Assembly: GCA_945878875.1 (NCBI GenBank)
Contig: CAMCUC010000017.1
Coordinates: 1-50,827 of the forward strand
DNA length: 50,827 bases
Reading direction: 5' to 3'
Source of the DNA: Rhizobium sp. Q54
Lineage (GTDB): Bacteria > Pseudomonadota > Alphaproteobacteria > Rhizobiales > Beijerinckiaceae
A program made the translations under genes and the position numbers. Under the pieces are notes generated by a model. That model saw only the letters and a list, made by a program, of their open reading frames with translations, was not told the origin of the DNA and did no database searches. Of this stretch, positions 26,305 through 35,967 are shown in pieces; position 1 is the stretch's first letter; each line of letters begins with the position of its first letter.

Positions 26305-28770
26305 ATGCAATTTTCAGGTCGTATCCGCTCCCGGCTCGTAGCCGCGTCCCTCGCAGGCGCTTTGTCCGTCGCGATGACTGGCGCCGTGGTCGCTCAAACG
26401 ATTGTCGTGCAGGGCAGTCAGCGCGTCGACGCCGAAACCGTTCGCTCTTACTTTTCCGGAACGGATCAGGCCCGAATCAATGAGGGCGTTCGCGCACTCT
26501 ACTCGACCGGCCTTTTCTCCGATGTGCGCGTACGTCGCGACGGGGGCCGCATTATCGTGCAGGTCGTCGAGAATGGCGTCATCAATCGCGTCGCCTTCGA
26601 GGGCAACAGCAAGGTCAAGGGCGATATTCTCGCCTCCGAGGTTCAGACCCGTTCGCGCGGTCCCTACAGCCAGGCGACGGTGCAGGCCGACATCGAGCGC
26701 ATCAAGGACATTTATCGCCGCGCCGGTCGCGGCGCCGCCAATGTGACGGCGCGCACGGTCGATCTGCCGAATGGCCGCATCGACGTTGTGTTCAAGGTCT
26801 CCGAGGGCGGCAAGACAGGCGTTCGCGAAATCAATTTCGTTGGCAATCAGGCTTATTCGGCCTATCGCCTGCGCAACCTGATGCAGACGACCGAGATGAA
26901 CTGGCTGTCGTTCCTCAAGAACACCGACGTTTATGATCCCGATAAAATCTCCTCCGATCTTGAGGGCGTGCGCCGATTCTACCTGAAGAACGGTTACGCT
27001 GATTTTCGTGTGGTCGGATCAGAAGCTCGTTACGATGATGCCCGTCAGGGGTATATCGTAACTTTGAGCGTCGAGGAGGGTGCCCAATACCGCATCAGTG
27101 CGGTCAACGTGGATTCACGCCTGTCGGATGTGTCGCCTGACGCTCTGCGCGGCGCGCTGAAGGTTTCCGCCGGCGATATTTACAACGGTGATCTAGTCGA
27201 GCGTTCGGTTGAATCGTTGACACGCGAAGTCTCTCGCAAGGGCTACGCCTTCTCGGCTGCGCGTCCGCGCGGTGAGCGCGATCCTGCGGCGCAGACTATT
27301 GCGCTCTCCTTTGTCGTCGAAGAGGGTCCGCGCGTTTACGTCGAGCGCATTGCCGTTCGTGGCAACACCCGCACGCGTGACTACGTGATCCGTCGTGAGT
27401 TCGATCTTGGCGAAGGCGATGCCTATAACCGCGTGTTGGTGGATCGCGCCGAGCGTCGGTTGAATAATCTTGGGTTCTTCAAGCGCGTCCGCATCACCAA
27501 CGAGCCGGGCTCAGCGCCTGACCGCGTTGTCGTTGTGGTTGACGTTGAAGATCAGCCCACCGGTTCGTTCGGCATCTCGGGCGGCTATTCGACACAGGAC
27601 GGCATCATCGGCGAAGTCTCGGTCACCGAGTCCAACTTCTTGGGTCGCGGCCAGTTCGTGCGCGCTGCGGCGACGCTCGGCCAGCGCACGCGCGGCGTCG
27701 ACCTGTCGTTCACCGAGCCCTATTTCCTAGGCTACCGCATGTCCGGCGGCTTCGATCTCTTCCACAAGGAGATGAAGAAGTCGACGTATTCGCTGTACGA
27801 CACCTACACCACCGGCGCCACGCTGCGCGCTGGCATTCCGTTGACGGAAGAAGTGTCGCTGGGCCTGCGTTACTCGCTGTACCAGACGCGCATCGAAATC
27901 CCGAACACGTCGGAGCGTCCGTATAACGATTGTACCAATGCGCTGATTGGCGTTACGCCGGGCACTGTCGGGGCATCTGCCCTGTCGGCCACGAATAACT
28001 GCATGACCAATGGCGAAGCGTCACTTGCCATCAAGGAGGCGTCTGGCACGCGCTTAACTTCGGCTGTTGGTTCGACGCTTGCCTTCAGCAATCTCGACAA
28101 TGTCCGTAACCCCACCAAGGGCCTCTACGCTGAACTGCGTACGGACATCGCCGGTCTTGGCGGTGACTCGAAATGGGTGCGCGGCCAAGCGGACATGCGT
28201 TATTACTACCCTGTGTTCGATGACGTAGTTGCGGTCGCTCGCATGCAGGGCGGCCACATCGTTGGGTATGGTGGCAACGAACTGCGGATTATCGACAACT
28301 TCAATCTCGGTCCGACGCTCGTTCGCGGTTTTGCACCCGGCGGTCTTGGTCCTCGCGACACGTCGCCCGGCATCAACAACCGGACCGCTGGCCTCGGCGG
28401 CACCACTTATTTCGGCGGTTCGGCAGAAATGCAATTCCCAATCTGGGGCATGCCTCGCGAGGTTGGGTTGCGAGGAGCCGTGTTCGCTGACGCTGGTACG
28501 CTGTTCGGCTATTCGGGACGTGAAAACTTCAGCGAGTTTGTTGGGCTGCCAGCTAACGCAGCCTGTGCGCAGCGCTATGTCAACCCGGCCTACCAGCAGA
28601 ATAATTGCGTAACGGTCAACGATTCCAACAAGATCCGCAGCTCTGTCGGCGCCTCGGTTCTCTGGTCTTCGCCGCTTGGTCCGATCCGCTTCGACTACGC
28701 CTTTGTTCTCTCGAAGGACAAGAGCGACGTGACGCAGGCGTTCCGCTTCTCGGGCGGCACCAGCTTCTGA
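26305..28770 (+). CDS. bamA: Outer-membrane protein assembly factor BamA
   Basis: This 821-residue Omp85 protein inserts beta-barrel proteins into the outer membrane. A signal peptide (ending near VVAQT) is followed by five POTRA domains up to about residue 420, for example IVVQGSQRVDAETV and VERIAVRGNTRTRDYVIRREF. The rest is the 16-strand barrel. The L6 signature VRGF is present in GPTLVRGFAPGGLGP. The protein ends in Phe, as outer-membrane barrels normally do (GGTSF). The ATG at 26305 is the natural signal-peptide start; an in-frame TTG lies 8 codons upstream. No skp-like gene lies between it and lpxD. Confidence 0.95.
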   Translation: MQFSGRIRSRLVAASLAGALSVAMTGAVVAQTIVVQGSQRVDAETVRSYFSGTDQARINEGVRALYSTGLFSDVRVRRDGGRIIVQVVENGVINRVAFEGNSKVKGDILASEVQTRSRGPYSQATVQADIERIKDIYRRAGRGAANVTARTVDLPNGRIDVVFKVSEGGKTGVREINFVGNQAYSAYRLRNLMQTTEMNWLSFLKNTDVYDPDKISSDLEGVRRFYLKNGYADFRVVGSEARYDDARQGYIVTLSVEEGAQYRISAVNVDSRLSDVSPDALRGALKVSAGDIYNGDLVERSVESLTREVSRKGYAFSAARPRGERDPAAQTIALSFVVEEGPRVYVERIAVRGNTRTRDYVIRREFDLGEGDAYNRVLVDRAERRLNNLGFFKRVRITNEPGSAPDRVVVVVDVEDQPTGSFGISGGYSTQDGIIGEVSVTESNFLGRGQFVRAAATLGQRTRGVDLSFTEPYFLGYRMSGGFDLFHKEMKKSTYSLYDTYTTGATLRAGIPLTEEVSLGLRYSLYQTRIEIPNTSERPYNDCTNALIGVTPGTVGASALSATNNCMTNGEASLAIKEASGTRLTSAVGSTLAFSNLDNVRNPTKGLYAELRTDIAGLGGDSKWVRGQADMRYYYPVFDDVVAVARMQGGHIVGYGGNELRIIDNFNLGPTLVRGFAPGGLGPRDTSPGINNRTAGLGGTTYFGGSAEMQFPIWGMPREVGLRGAVFADAGTLFGYSGRENFSEFVGLPANAACAQRYVNPAYQQNNCVTVNDSNKIRSSVGASVLWSSPLGPIRFDYAFVLSKDKSDVTQAFRFSGGTSF

Positions 28771-28781
28771 TCTAAAAAATG

Positions 28782-28816
28782 AGCAGGAGCGAGCTTTGGG
28801 TTCGCTCCCGCTTTAA
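28782..28816 (+). terminator. Terminator after bamA
   Basis: GGAGCGA (28786-28792) pairs with TCGCTCC (28802-28808), and AGC pairs with GCT outside it after one mismatch. CTTTAAGT follows. It lies just after the bamA stop. The short T-run suggests partial termination before lpxD. Confidence 0.5.
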
Positions 28817-28907
28817 GTACTTAACGCGATACATGAAGCGCGCCTTGCTCACGCCGGCGCGCTTCTTCGCGAGATGGCCCTGAAGGCCGCCGCAATGAGG
28901 CACCGCT

Positions 28908-29954
28908 ATGAGTGAACCGGTCTTCTTTCGGCGCGATTTGACGCCGAGCCTCGGCGAGATCGCTGAATGGACCGGCGCCAAAGCCTCCGAGGGCGCGGAC
29001 CTTTCCATCACAATTAGCGGACTGGCTCCCCTCGATCAGGGCGGGCCGGGCGATCTCGTGTTCCTCGATAACCCCAAATACGCCGATCAATTGGGCGCAA
29101 CGCGGGCGACAGCCTGCCTGATGTCGGCCAAATACGCAGCCCGTACGCCGCCGGGGGTCGTTGCGCTCGTCACGCCCGAGCCCTATCGCGCGTTCGCTGT
29201 CGTGGCGGCCAAACTTTATCCCGCAGCGGCCCGCCCGCAATCCGTGTTCGAGGGCGGCGGCGTCTCGCCGGGTTCCTACGTCCATCCAGAAGCGCGACTT
29301 GAGGTTGGCGTTATCGTCGATCCGGGCGCGGTGATTGGCCCGCGCGCGCAGATCGGAGCGGGCACGCTCATAGGCGCCAATGCCGTCGTTGGTCCGGACG
29401 TGTGCGTGGGCCGCGATTGCACCATCGGCCCCAATTCCACCGTGCTGCACGCTTTGCTTGGCGACCGGGTGCATCTGCACCCGGGCGTGCGCATCGGGCA
29501 GGATGGTTTTGGCTTCGCTATGGGGCCGCGCGGTCATCTCAAAGTGCCGCAGCTCGGGCGCGTCATTATCCAGAACGACGTCGAGATCGGCGCCAATTCC
29601 ACCATCGACCGCGGCGCCAATCGCGACACGCTGGTGGGCGAGGGGACCAAGATCGACAACCTTGTGCAGATCGGCCATAACGTGAGCGTGGGCCGTCATT
29701 GCATTGTGGTTTCGCAGGTTGGCGTGTCCGGATCGACGGAGCTTGGCGATTTTTCGGCTCTTGGCGGGCAGGCGGGCGTAGCCGGCCATCTGCGTATAGG
29801 GCCGGGCGCGCAAATAGCCGCCCAGTCTGGCGTTATGACCGACGTACCTGCTGGCCAGCGTTGGGGAGGCTCTCCGGCCAGCCCGATGCGTGACTGGTTC
29901 CGCGCCCATGCGAGCCTGATGAAGCTGGGGCGCAAAAAGGGCGACGACGCCTGA
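28908..29954 (+). CDS. lpxD: UDP-3-O-acylglucosamine N-acyltransferase
   Basis: This is a 348-residue lipid A enzyme that adds the N-linked hydroxyacyl chain. An N-terminal uridine-binding domain (about 1-105) precedes a left-handed beta-helix of hexapeptide repeats, for example [19 protein letters not shown]. The catalytic His region is [20 protein letters not shown] lies 9 bases before the ATG. It opens the lpxD-fabZ-lpxA-lpxB run. Confidence 0.94.
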   Translation: MSEPVFFRRDLTPSLGEIAEWTGAKASEGADLSITISGLAPLDQGGPGDLVFLDNPKYADQLGATRATACLMSAKYAARTPPGVVALVTPEPYRAFAVVAAKLYPAAARPQSVFEGGGVSPGSYVHPEARLEVGVIVDPGAVIGPRAQIGAGTLIGANAVVGPDVCVGRDCTIGPNSTVLHALLGDRVHLHPGVRIGQDGFGFAMGPRGHLKVPQLGRVIIQNDVEIGANSTIDRGANRDTLVGEGTKIDNLVQIGHNVSVGRHCIVVSQVGVSGSTELGDFSALGGQAGVAGHLRIGPGAQIAAQSGVMTDVPAGQRWGGSPASPMRDWFRAHASLMKLGRKKGDDA

Positions 29955-30015
29955 GCGATGGCGCCGGACATTGAAATGCGAGGCGGGGTAGAGCTCGCCC
30001 GGTGGGGTTTACTGC

Positions 30016-30507
30016 ATGAACGAGATATCGAAGACAGAGACGCCCGAAACGAAGCTTGATAGCGTCGATATCCAGAAGCTGCTGGAATATCTACCGCATC
30101 GTTATCCTTTTTTGCTCGTGGACCGCATCATCAATTGCGTCGGCGACGAGAGCTGCATCGGCATCAAGAACGTCACCGCCAACGAACCGCAATTCATGGG
30201 GCATTTCCCCGGCCAGCCGATCATGCCCGGAGTGCTGTTGATCGAGGGCATGGCCCAGACAGCGGGCGCGTTAGCCGTGCATGCTTCGCGCTCGTCGCGG
30301 CCCAGCGTCGTCTATTTCATGACCATCGACAAAGTGAAGTTCCGCAAGCCGGTCATTCCGGGCGACCGCGTCGAATTTCACATGACGCGCCTCAACAAGC
30401 GGCGCAACATGTGGTGGTATCGCGGTGAAGCGAAAGTCGACGGCGTGCTTGTGTGCGAAGCCGAACTCAGCGCCATGCTGGTGGGCGAACCCGCCGCCAA
30501 ATCCTGA
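30016..30507 (+). CDS. fabZ: 3-hydroxyacyl-ACP dehydratase FabZ
   Basis: This is a 163-residue hot-dog-fold dehydratase of fatty acid synthesis. The catalytic residues are His63 in [14 protein letters not shown] and Glu77 in [23 protein letters not shown] is the typical N-terminal segment. It balances the use of hydroxyacyl-ACP between fatty acids and lipid A, which explains its place between lpxD and lpxA. Confidence 0.95.
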   Translation: MNEISKTETPETKLDSVDIQKLLEYLPHRYPFLLVDRIINCVGDESCIGIKNVTANEPQFMGHFPGQPIMPGVLLIEGMAQTAGALAVHASRSSRPSVVYFMTIDKVKFRKPVIPGDRVEFHMTRLNKRRNMWWYRGEAKVDGVLVCEAELSAMLVGEPAAKS

Positions 30508-30524
30508 CACCCTGAAAGGTCGCC

Positions 30525-31346
30525 ATGGACTCCGAGGCTCCCGCAGGCAAGACGTTCATCCATTCGAGCGCAATCGTTGAAGACGGCGCCAAGCTGGGCG
30601 AGGGCGTCCGCATCGGCGCATTCTGCCATGTCGGGCCCGATGTGACGCTGGGGGACGGCGTCGAGCTGGTCTCGCATTGCATCGTCCACGGTCGCACGAC
30701 GATTGGCGCGCGCACGCGCATCTTCCCCTTCGCCTCGATCGGCCACCAGCCGCAGGATTTGAAATATCACGGCGAGCCCTCCACGCTCGTCATCGGCTCC
30801 GATTGCACCTTGCGCGAAGGCGTGACGATCAATCCGGGAACCGAGGGCGGCACGATGACGACGATCATCGGCGATCATTGCGCGTTTCTGGCCAATTCGC
30901 ATGTGGGCCACGACAGCAAGGTCGGCAATCGCGTCATCCTCTCCAACAATGTGATGATTGCGGGCCATGTGACGCTGGGCGATTACGTCATTTGCGGCGG
31001 CGGCGCCGCCGTCATCCAGTTCGCGCGCGTTGGTTCCCACGCATTTGTCGGCGGGCTCACCGGGCTTGAGAACGATCTCATTCCCTATGGGTTGGCGATG
31101 GGCAATCGCGCCCATCTTGCCGGCCTCAATCTCATCGGCCTGCGCCGGCGCGGTTTTTCGCGTGAGGCGATCCACGACGTGCGCCGCGCCTACCGCCTGC
31201 TGTTTGCCGCTGAAGGCACGCTGAAAGAGCGCGTCGAAGACGTGGCGGGCGAGTTTGCCCAGCATCCGCAGGTGCATGAGATTCTCGACTTCATCCGCGA
31301 CGGCGGCGAACGCGCGATCTGCACGCCGGTGGAAAAATCTGCGTGA
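30525..31346 (+). CDS. lpxA: UDP-N-acetylglucosamine acyltransferase
   Basis: This is a 273-residue first enzyme of lipid A synthesis, with a left-handed beta-helix built of hexapeptide repeats and a helical C-terminus. The active-site region is FLANSHVGHDSKVGNRVI, with the catalytic His in VGHDS. GHQPQDLKYHGEPS is a strong family mark. AAGG lies upstream of the ATG, and the gene begins 17 bases after fabZ. Its stop overlaps the lpxB GTG start, leaving no room for lpxI. Confidence 0.95.
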   Translation: MDSEAPAGKTFIHSSAIVEDGAKLGEGVRIGAFCHVGPDVTLGDGVELVSHCIVHGRTTIGARTRIFPFASIGHQPQDLKYHGEPSTLVIGSDCTLREGVTINPGTEGGTMTTIIGDHCAFLANSHVGHDSKVGNRVILSNNVMIAGHVTLGDYVICGGGAAVIQFARVGSHAFVGGLTGLENDLIPYGLAMGNRAHLAGLNLIGLRRRGFSREAIHDVRRAYRLLFAAEGTLKERVEDVAGEFAQHPQVHEILDFIRDGGERAICTPVEKSA

Positions 31347-32509
31347 GCCAATCAGGCGCGCCGCTGGATGTGTTTCTCGTCGCTGGCGAGCCCTCCGGCG
31401 ACCAGCTCGGTTACAAGCTCATGCGCGCCTTGCGGCAGGCTGTGCAAGGTGACGTAAAGCTGCGTGGAATCGGCGGCGAGGCGATGAGTGGGGAAGGGCT
31501 TTCGAGCCTGTTCCCAATGTCTGACATCGCCGTAATGGGCCTGCTGCCGGTCATCAAGCGGCTGCCTTTGCTGCTGGCCCGCATCAGGCAGACGGCGGAC
31601 GAGATCATCGCCGATCCGCCGGATGTGCTGGTGATTATCGACTCGCCTGATTTCACGCACCGCGTCGCGCGCCGCGTGCGGGCGGCGCTGCCGCATCTGC
31701 CGATTGTGGATTACGTGAGCCCCAGCGTCTGGGCGTGGCGCCCCGGCCGTGCGCCCGCCATGCGCGCTTATGTGGACGAAGTGCTGGCGCTGCTGCCGTT
31801 TGAGCCCGCCGCGCACGCGCGCCTTGGCGGCCCGGCCTGCACCTATGTCGGCCACCCGCTGATCGAGCGGATTGCCGAATTGCGCCCCAATGCCGATGAA
31901 TTGCAAGCGCGCGACGCGAGCCCCCCGCTGCTCGTGGTGCTGCCCGGCTCGCGCCGCAGCGAGATCGAGCGGCTGATGGATATGTTCGGGCAGGCGGTGG
32001 CGCAGACTGTTGCGCACACCGGCCCGCTGGACGTGGTGCTCCCCGCCGTCTCGCATCTGGCGCCGCTGATTGCGCAGAAAGCGCGCGGCTGGACTGTGCA
32101 ACCGCGCGTCGTGCTGGGCGAGGCCGAAAAGTACGCAGCCTTCCGAAGCGCCCGCGCAGCATTGGCGGCGTCGGGCACGGTGACGCTGGAACTGGCTTTG
32201 GCGCAGGTGCCCATGGTCGTCGGCTATCGCGTCTCACGCATCGAGGCGCTGGCGCGGTTTCTCGTCACGGCGTCGTCGATTGTGTTGCCGAATTTGATCC
32301 TTGGCGAGAACGCTATTCCTGAACTGGTGCAGGAAGATTGCACTGCGCTCGCATTAAGCGACGCGCTCATTCCCCTGCTGACTGGCGGCCGGCAGCGCGA
32401 CGCGCAAACGCTGGCGCTGTCACGGCTCGATGATTTGATGCTGCTACCCGATGGCGACACGCCGAGTGCGCGTGCAGCGCGTGCAGTGTTGGGGCGGGCT
32501 GTGCGGTAG
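31343..32509 (+). CDS. lpxB: Lipid A disaccharide synthase
   Basis: This is a 388-residue GT19 glycosyltransferase that joins UDP-diacylglucosamine and lipid X. Family marks are FLVAGEPSGDQLGYKLMRAL, the IDSPDFTHRVARRV segment, YVSPSVWAWRPGRA and LPGSRRSEIERL. It starts with GTG in a GTGA overlap with the lpxA stop codon, so translation is coupled. It needs lipid X, whose maker (LpxH, LpxI or LpxG) is not in this cluster. Confidence 0.94.
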   Translation: MSQSGAPLDVFLVAGEPSGDQLGYKLMRALRQAVQGDVKLRGIGGEAMSGEGLSSLFPMSDIAVMGLLPVIKRLPLLLARIRQTADEIIADPPDVLVIIDSPDFTHRVARRVRAALPHLPIVDYVSPSVWAWRPGRAPAMRAYVDEVLALLPFEPAAHARLGGPACTYVGHPLIERIAELRPNADELQARDASPPLLVVLPGSRRSEIERLMDMFGQAVAQTVAHTGPLDVVLPAVSHLAPLIAQKARGWTVQPRVVLGEAEKYAAFRSARAALAASGTVTLELALAQVPMVVGYRVSRIEALARFLVTASSIVLPNLILGENAIPELVQEDCTALALSDALIPLLTGGRQRDAQTLALSRLDDLMLLPDGDTPSARAARAVLGRAVR

Positions 32510-32521
32510 GCGCTGCGCTCA

Positions 32522-32659
32522 CCCTCACCCGACCCCGCTTTGCGGGGCCACCCTCTCCCGTCGGGACGGGAGAGGGGAAGATAGCTGTAATCTTTAAGGT
32601 TTGCATCCCTCTCCGGCTTTGGCGGGAGAGACTGGCTTGCGGAGCAAGACGGGTGAGGG
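32522..32659. repeat. Nested palindromic element between lpxB and gltA
   Basis: This element of about 138 bases begins CCCTCACCCG and ends CGGGTGAGGG. Inside are further hairpins: CCCCGC/GCGGGG (32533-32547), CCTCTCCCGTC/GACGGGAGAGG (32551-32576) and TCTCC/GGGAGA (about 32610-32630). The ends are inverted, diverged copies of each other. The type is common between genes in alphaproteobacteria. It fills the convergent lpxB/gltA gap and may serve as a two-way terminator. Confidence 0.65.
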
Positions 32660-32688
32660 CGCTTGGGGCTCCAGCTCACCCCCTCCGA

Positions 32689-33975
32689 TCAGCGCTTGCT
32701 GATCGGCGTGTAATCCCGGCGCGGCGAGCCCGTGTAGAGCTGGCGCGGGCGGCCGATTTTGTAGCTCGGGTCTTCGATCATTTCCTTCCACTGCGCGATC
32801 CAGCCGACGGTGCGGGCGACGGCGAACAGAACGGTGAACATCGAGACCGGGAAGCCCATCGCCTTCAGGGTGATGCCTGAATAGAAATCGACGTTGGGAT
32901 AGAGCCTGCGCTCGATGAAATATTCGTCGCTCAGCGCAATGCGCTCCAGCTCCATCGCCACGTCGAGCAGCGGATCGTCCTTGATGCCCATTTCGGCGAG
33001 CACTTCGTGGCAGGTCTTCTGCATCAGCTTGGCGCGCGGATCGTAATTCTTGTAGACGCGGTGGCCAAAGCCCATCAGGCGGGTGTGGTCGCTCTTGTCC
33101 TTCACTTTTGCGATGAAGGCGGGGATGTTGTCGACCGTGCCGATTTCACCGAGCATGGCCAGTGCCGCCTCGTTGGCGCCGCCGTGTGCGGGGCCCCAAA
33201 GGCAGGCGATGCCGGCGGCGATGCAGGCGAACGGGTTGGCGCCCGACGAGCCGGCCAGACGCACCGTCGAGGTGGATGCGTTCTGCTCATGATCGGCGTG
33301 CAGGATGAAGATGCGGTCAAGGGCGCGCGAGATGACAGGGTTGACCTTGTAGTCTTCGCACGGCACGGCGTAGCACATGCGCAGGAAGTTCGACGTGTAG
33401 TCGAGGTCGTTCTTGGGATAAACGAAGGGCTGGCCAACGTTATACTTGTAGGTCATGGCCGCGAGCGTCGGGATCTTGGCGATCAGGCGCATCGAGGCGA
33501 CCATGCGCTGATAGGGGTCCGTGATGTCGGTCGAGTCGTGATAGAATGCGGCCATGGCGCCGACGCAGCCCACCATGACGGCCATCGGGTGCGCATCGCG
33601 GCGGAAGCCCTGGAAGAAGCGGGCCATCTGCTCATGCACCATGGTGTGGCGCGTCACGCGATAGTCGAAATCAGCCTTCTGGGTGGCGGTCGGCAGTTCG
33701 CCGTGCAGCAGCAAATGGCAGGTTTCCAGAAAATCGCCCTGCTCGGCGAGCTGGTCGATGGGGTAGCCGCGATAGAGCAGCACGCCAGCGTCGCCGTCGA
33801 TATAGGTGATGCCGGACTCGCAGCTCGCGGTGGACATGAAGCCGGGGTCGTAGGTGAACGCGCCGGTCTGGGAATAGAGCTTTGCGATGTCGACTACGTC
33901 GGGGCCAATCGAGCCGCTTCTGACGGGCATGTCGATCGTCTTGTCGCCGATCTGGAATGTAGCGCTTTTCGTCAT
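32689..33975 (-). CDS. gltA: Citrate synthase
   Basis: This is a 428-residue type II citrate synthase catalysing the first step of the citric acid cycle. Active-site segments are [37 protein letters not shown] and NVDFYSG, which contain the two catalytic His and the Asp. The ATG at 33975 has GAGG 8 bases upstream and gives the usual N-terminus [12 protein letters not shown]. It is leftward, with gltX upstream in the same direction. Confidence 0.96.
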   Translation of the reverse strand: MTKSATFQIGDKTIDMPVRSGSIGPDVVDIAKLYSQTGAFTYDPGFMSTASCESGITYIDGDAGVLLYRGYPIDQLAEQGDFLETCHLLLHGELPTATQKADFDYRVTRHTMVHEQMARFFQGFRRDAHPMAVMVGCVGAMAAFYHDSTDITDPYQRMVASMRLIAKIPTLAAMTYKYNVGQPFVYPKNDLDYTSNFLRMCYAVPCEDYKVNPVISRALDRIFILHADHEQNASTSTVRLAGSSGANPFACIAAGIACLWGPAHGGANEAALAMLGEIGTVDNIPAFIAKVKDKSDHTRLMGFGHRVYKNYDPRAKLMQKTCHEVLAEMGIKDDPLLDVAMELERIALSDEYFIERRLYPNVDFYSGITLKAMGFPVSMFTVLFAVARTVGWIAQWKEMIEDPSYKIGRPRQLYTGSPRRDYTPISKR

Positions 33976-34283
33976 GTCACATGCCTCATGCTTGGCGACG
34001 AGGGCTCCCGAAAGAGTCTGCCGCCCGACCCGCGTTCTTATTGTGCGACGCATTCGTGTGCTAACCGATCAGCGAGGGCTGTTCAAGCCTTCCGGTTTTC
34101 ATCGCCTGCCAGAGCCTCGCGACCGTCTTCGTCGCCCGGACCACTAACAGGCATAATGGGCGCAAGATAAGCGCCCCTTTGGGCTGGCGCAGACGCCTCT
34201 TGCCCATTTTAGCGCCCACTCGGCGCAGAGCCCTGGCAAAGAGCGCTGTTTTCCCGGCGCCTGTCGCGTTTCAGCAATTCTGT
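33976..34283. other. gltX-gltA spacer
   Basis: This 308-base gap holds the gltA leader and a short hairpin (34158-34176). I see no gene in it. The gltA promoter must lie here unless gltA is read from gltX. No clear -35/-10 pair is evident on the leftward strand. Confidence 0.4.
34158..34176 (-). terminator. Possible terminator after gltX
   Basis: GGGCGC and GCGCCC flank a 7-base loop. Read leftward, the stem is followed by ATTAT. It lies about 108 bases past the gltX stop. The T-run is poor. Confidence 0.35.
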
Positions 34284-35720
34284 TCAGTCTTTAGTCTGAT
34301 CCCGCAGGCGCGCGAGCGATTCTTCGCGGCCCAGCGTCTCAAGCACGTCGAAAACGCCCGGAGACGTCGTGCGCCCGGTCAGCGCGGCGCGCAGAGGCTG
34401 CGCGACAGAGCCAAGCTTGGCGCCGACTTCTTCGCTATAGGCGCGTACAACCGACTCGCTGGCGGCGGCGTTCCAATCCCCGAGGGCTTCCAGACGGGGC
34501 AAAAGCGCGACGAGGTGCGCGCGTCCGCCGCCGTCGAGCAGCTCCTTTGCTTTGGGCTCCAGCGGTAGCGGGCGATCTGCATAGAGGTAGCGGGCTCCGT
34601 CGAGCAGCTCCACCAGCGTCTTGGCGCGCTCTTTCAGGCCGGGCATGGCGGCGAGCAGCTTTGCGCGCAAACCATCATCGAGCTTTGCGGCTAGCGCGGC
34701 GCCGTGTTCGAGGTGCGGCAGCGTGTCGAGGAGAGCGGCCAGCAAGTCGGCGTCAGGCATGGCGCGCATGTAGAGGCCGTTGATGTTCTCCAGCTTGGCG
34801 AAATCAAAGCGAGCAGGCGAGCGGCCAATCTGCGGCAGATCGAACGCGTCGATCATCTCCTCTGTCGTGAACGTTTCCTTGTCGCCGGCGCTCCAGCCCA
34901 GCCGCACCAGATAATTGCGCAGCGCTGCAGGCAGATAGCCAAGCGCGCGATAAGCGTCCACACCCAACGCGCCATGGCGCTTGGAGAGTTTGGCGCCGTC
35001 CGAACCATGGATCAGCGGAATGTGCGCCATCACCGGCACGCGCCAGCCCATGGCCTGATAGATGTGCGTCTGCCGGGCGGCGTTCGTCAAATGGTCGTCG
35101 CCGCGCACGATATGCGTGACGTCCATGTCATGGTCGTCAACGACGACGGCCAGCATGTAGGTGGGCGTGCCGTCCGAGCGCAGCAGCACGGTGTCGTCGA
35201 GGTCCTTATTGGGAAACACGACGCGGCCCTGCACGCGGTCCTCGACAATCGTCTCGCCATCCTGCGGCGCCTTCAGGCGGATGACGGGCTTGAGGCCAGC
35301 AGCGCGGGCGGCCTCAATGTCGGCAGCGGGCCGGTCGCGCCAGCGTCCGTCATAGCGGGGAGGGCGCTTTTCAGACCGCGCCAGCTCGCGCATGTCTGTC
35401 AGCTCTTGTGCGGTCGCAAAACACTCATAGGCCTTGCCCTCAGCCAGCATTTGGCGGGCGACTTCGGCGTGGCGGGCGGCGCGGGCGAACTGGAAAATCG
35501 GCTCGCCCTCCCAATCCAGACCCAGCCATTGCAGGCCGTCGATGATGGCGGCGATGGCGGGCTCCGTAGAGCGCTCACGATCCGTATCCTCAATCCGCAA
35601 CAGCATCTTGCCGCCGAACCGGCGGGCGTAGAGCCAGTTGAACAGCGCCGTGCGGCCGCCGCCAATGTGCAGAAAGCCGGTGGGAGAGGGGGCGAAACGC
35701 GTTACGACGGGTTCAGTCAT
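34284..35720 (-). CDS. gltX: Glutamyl-tRNA synthetase (copy 1)
   Basis: This is a 478-residue class I synthetase charging tRNA(Glu). The HIGH-type motif is [11 protein letters not shown] (from residue 18) and the KMSKS-type motif is KLSKR (244-248). [10 protein letters not shown] and [12 protein letters not shown] are also conserved. The ATG at 35720 gives the canonical start [16 protein letters not shown] second gltX at 44472 has different motif variants. In alphaproteobacteria without GlnRS, one GluRS often charges tRNA(Gln) for the GatCAB amidation route. Which copy does so here is not decided by the sequence. Confidence 0.93.
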   Translation of the reverse strand: MTEPVVTRFAPSPTGFLHIGGGRTALFNWLYARRFGGKMLLRIEDTDRERSTEPAIAAIIDGLQWLGLDWEGEPIFQFARAARHAEVARQMLAEGKAYECFATAQELTDMRELARSEKRPPRYDGRWRDRPAADIEAARAAGLKPVIRLKAPQDGETIVEDRVQGRVVFPNKDLDDTVLLRSDGTPTYMLAVVVDDHDMDVTHIVRGDDHLTNAARQTHIYQAMGWRVPVMAHIPLIHGSDGAKLSKRHGALGVDAYRALGYLPAALRNYLVRLGWSAGDKETFTTEEMIDAFDLPQIGRSPARFDFAKLENINGLYMRAMPDADLLAALLDTLPHLEHGAALAAKLDDGLRAKLLAAMPGLKERAKTLVELLDGARYLYADRPLPLEPKAKELLDGGGRAHLVALLPRLEALGDWNAAASESVVRAYSEEVGAKLGSVAQPLRAALTGRTTSPGVFDVLETLGREESLARLRDQTKD

Positions 35721-35967
35721 TCTGGCGGCAACTTTCGTTGGATGTCCCAAGGTGCGCAAGAGGCGCAAAAGGCGTGCTGGCGAATTGCCCGTACGCGGAA
35801 ACGTGAATTGTGGACGAAGCGGCGGGCTCTTGCGGATGCCAGCTGTTTGCAACGCGAAGTTCGTGTAGCATCGCACGGGCGGCTTGGGTAGCGCGACGGC
35901 GTTTCCGGGCTACATTTTGAGCTTTGTTTTGTTCATTTATCTGTTTCAGCAAGGCATTTCAGCGCGC

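Noticed and set aside
33007..34170. 387-codon plus-strand frame opposite gltA
   Set aside because: It is fully antisense to citrate synthase and has shadow-type composition.
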